Positions 6,165 through 6,273 of a stretch of DNA of 6,273 bases are shown here, piece by piece (position 1 is the stretch's first letter; each line of letters opens with the position of its first letter). This DNA comes from Gammaproteobacteria bacterium. GTDB taxonomy: Bacteria > Pseudomonadota > Gammaproteobacteria > Granulosicoccales > Granulosicoccaceae. The stretch lies in NCBI GenBank assembly GCA_019634245.1, contig JAHQVR010000219.1, forward strand, positions 1 to 6,273, in the 5' to 3' direction. Made by a program: the position numbers and the translations under genes. The notes beneath the pieces were generated by a model. The model saw only the letters and a list, made by a program, of their open reading frames with translations. It made no database searches and was not told where the DNA came from.

Positions 6165-6176
6165 TTACATCTGAAC
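6139..6176 (-). repeat. Right copy of the inverted repeat flanking the LysR-cupin-DUF1330 block
   Basis: Read on the minus strand from 6176, it begins GTTCAGATGTA and ends CCTGAACTT, as the left copy does on the plus strand from 3973. The inner part shares CTGAA and TATA with small gaps. Just outside both copies the sequence reads TTGA, one or two bases, then AGTTCAG. No target-site duplication or transposase gene was found. Confidence 0.45.
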
Positions 6177-6273
6177 TTTCAAACATTACTAAATTGTTGG
6201 CCTGTAGTTCTGTGCAATTTAATCGGCAAGTTAGATTGACAGGGCTGATTGAACAAGACGTTAATCCAAAAAA

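Larger units (their letters stand above)
5951..6273. other. Gene-free right end, rich in repeats
   Basis: No convincing coding region was found in these 323 bases on either strand. They hold two tandem AACGTT-centred units, a leftward terminator-like hairpin, a direct repeat of period 17, and the right copy of the inverted repeat, each listed separately. A minus-strand frame is open from the right edge to a TGA at 6162-6160 (37 codons, ending MFESSDVT). It could be the C-terminus of a gene outside the window, but its length is within chance. Confidence 0.5.

Noticed and set aside
6091..6174. Plus-strand mini-frame of 27 codons starting MTKPKTVVLN
   Set aside because: It has no ribosome site, is very short, and runs through the repeat region; no evidence of coding.
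6033..6176. Integron attC or attI site
   Set aside because: The AACGTT cores resemble recombination cores, but the expected paired GTTRRRY and RYYYAAC boxes with a long imperfect hairpin are not present.

Overview
The window looks like a piece of a gammaproteobacterial (probably marine or other environmental) chromosome. This rests on gene style and moderate GC only; nothing in it fixes the taxon. It holds four complete genes of recognisable family with a known or general role (AMP-forming acyl-CoA synthetase, CPA1 cation/proton antiporter, LysR regulator, secreted cupin), one DUF1330 gene, and the first codons of a glycosyltransferase cut by the left edge. No tRNA, rRNA, CRISPR array, transposase or integrase was seen.

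Left part (1-1915, minus strand): an acyl-CoA synthetase is followed, 12 bases after its stop and in the same frame, by the start of a GT4-type glycosyltransferase that runs off the window. These two probably form an operon. A 212-base region (1916-2127) with a candidate promoter and a perfect dyad separates them from a divergent 601-residue CPA1 antiporter with a C-terminal Rossmann-like (TrkA-N/RCK-like) extension (2128-3933, plus strand).

Right part (about 3973-6176): a more AT-rich block carries a LysR regulator (minus), a divergent secreted cupin (plus) and a DUF1330 protein (plus). The layout is the classical LysR arrangement: regulator and target operon share a 99-base intergenic region, which contains a 19-base palindrome suited to be the operator. 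The cupin is probably periplasmic and DUF1330 cytosolic, so the pair could handle one small compound on both sides of the inner membrane, but no substrate can be named. The block is bracketed by two related sequences of 36 and 38 bases in opposite orientation (3973-4008 and 6139-6176). They may be remnants of mobile-unit ends or a dispersed genomic repeat.

The last 323 bases have no convincing gene but are rich in structure: two tandem, palindrome-like units centred on AACGTT, a small leftward terminator-like hairpin, and a 17-base-period direct repeat inside the right-hand inverted repeat.
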